From contig NZ_CP061378.1 in assembly GCF_015624485.1 (NCBI RefSeq), positions 6,014,001 through 6,078,000 on the forward strand: DNA of 64,000 nt. The letters are read 5' to 3'. Numbering within the stretch: the first letter of the stretch is position 1; every line of letters starts with the position of its first letter. Shown here one piece after another: positions 63,657 to 64,000 of the stretch. The notes beneath the pieces were generated by a model, which saw nothing but the letters and a program-made list of their open reading frames with translations, did no database searches and had not been told where the DNA came from. The DNA comes from Bradyrhizobium genosp. L (lineage in GTDB: Bacteria; Pseudomonadota; Alphaproteobacteria; Rhizobiales; Xanthobacteraceae). A program made the translations under genes and the position numbers.

Positions 63657-64000
63657 ATGCCCCGCAGCTTCATCAGCCGCCTCACGCTTGGCGCCGCCGC
63701 GATCGGCGCGCTGGCCGTTGCCGCCTTTGCCGTCGCGCCCTCGCTTGCCGCCGAGGACGCCGTGATCATCCCGCCGCCCGCCTCCGATGCGCAGGAGAGC
63801 GGCCTGAAGACCGTCGTCGTCGCCGGCGGCTGCTTCTGGGGCGTGCAGGGCGTGTTCCAGCACACCGCCGGCGTCGCCAGCGCGGTGTCCGGCTATTCCG
63901 GCGGCAGCAAGGCGAATGCCGACTACGAGAAGGTGTCGACTGGAACCACCGGCCACGCGGAATCGGTCGAGATCAAATACGACCCGCAGAAGATCTCCTA
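63657..64000 (+). CDS. msrA: Peptide methionine sulfoxide reductase MsrA, exported (partial)
   Basis: The gene runs off the window end after about 114 codons. A signal peptide (SFISRLTLGAAAIGALAVAAFA, ending SLAA; residues 4-32) precedes the MsrA catalytic motif GGCFWG (about 57-62; catalytic Cys) and GYSGG. It reduces oxidised methionine in periplasmic proteins. GGA ribosome site 8 nt upstream. Confidence 0.92.
   Translation, partial: MPRSFISRLTLGAAAIGALAVAAFAVAPSLAAEDAVIIPPPASDAQESGLKTVVVAGGCFWGVQGVFQHTAGVASAVSGYSGGSKANADYEKVSTGTTGHAESVEIKYDPQKIS

Overview
The window reads as chromosome of a high-GC alphaproteobacterium of the Bradyrhizobium/Rhodopseudomonas type. The support is GC-rich codon use with long mirror ORFs, SciP (DUF1153) beside a fliF-fliG-fliH-fliN-flbD operon, alphaproteobacterial palindromic intergenic repeats, and several sulfonate-type ABC transporters. 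No rRNA, CRISPR array, prophage or plasmid function was seen. This was read by eye, without database searches.

Layout. 221-2394: a periplasmic di-haem peroxidase-like protein and an imelysin/EfeO-like partner. 2669-13522: a type II secretion system, with gspE-F-G-H-I-J-K-L-M-N on the minus strand and the secretin gspD divergent on the plus strand. 13673-17769: a frameshifted beta-lactamase/PDZ gene, a membrane-anchored hypothetical, and a divergent GST/TetR pair with two copies of an operator-like sequence. 17773-25128: a catabolic module of two ADP-ribosylglycohydrolase-family proteins, a LacI regulator and a sugar-type ABC importer with no ATPase gene. 25149-33939: a redox/transport module containing a HEAT-repeat protein, an 8-Cys ferredoxin, an AprA/fumarate-reductase-like flavoprotein, ferredoxin-NADP reductase, a DUF971 protein, a Crp/Fnr regulator and an ABC importer whose binding protein carries a C-terminal NosL-like domain. 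34189-37541: a CBS protein, tRNA-Met(CAT), a small secreted protein, a methyltransferase and mnmA. 37915-49601: flagellar genes fliK-like, flgD, then fliF-G-H-N and flbD, interrupted by accessory DNA with a complete IS4-family element. 49635-53120: small orphan genes and a PAS-GGDEF-EAL protein. 53422-60183: an organosulfonate operon (two binding proteins, ssuD, ssuC, ssuB, flavin reductase) preceded by a luciferase-like monooxygenase. 60396-64000: a RecD-like helicase, a secreted TPR-caspase protein and the start of msrA.

How the genes work together. The T2SS genes encode inner-membrane platform, ATPase, pseudopilins and secretin; the prepilin peptidase must be elsewhere. The flagellar block encodes the MS ring, switch and export parts with the sigma-54 activator FlbD, and SciP points to CtrA control. 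The ssu operon should import sulfonates and desulfonate them with reduced FMN. The two least explained systems are the NosL-fusion redox/transport module, whose units share an AACTAAT-type motif upstream, and the paired ADP-ribosylglycohydrolase/ABC module.
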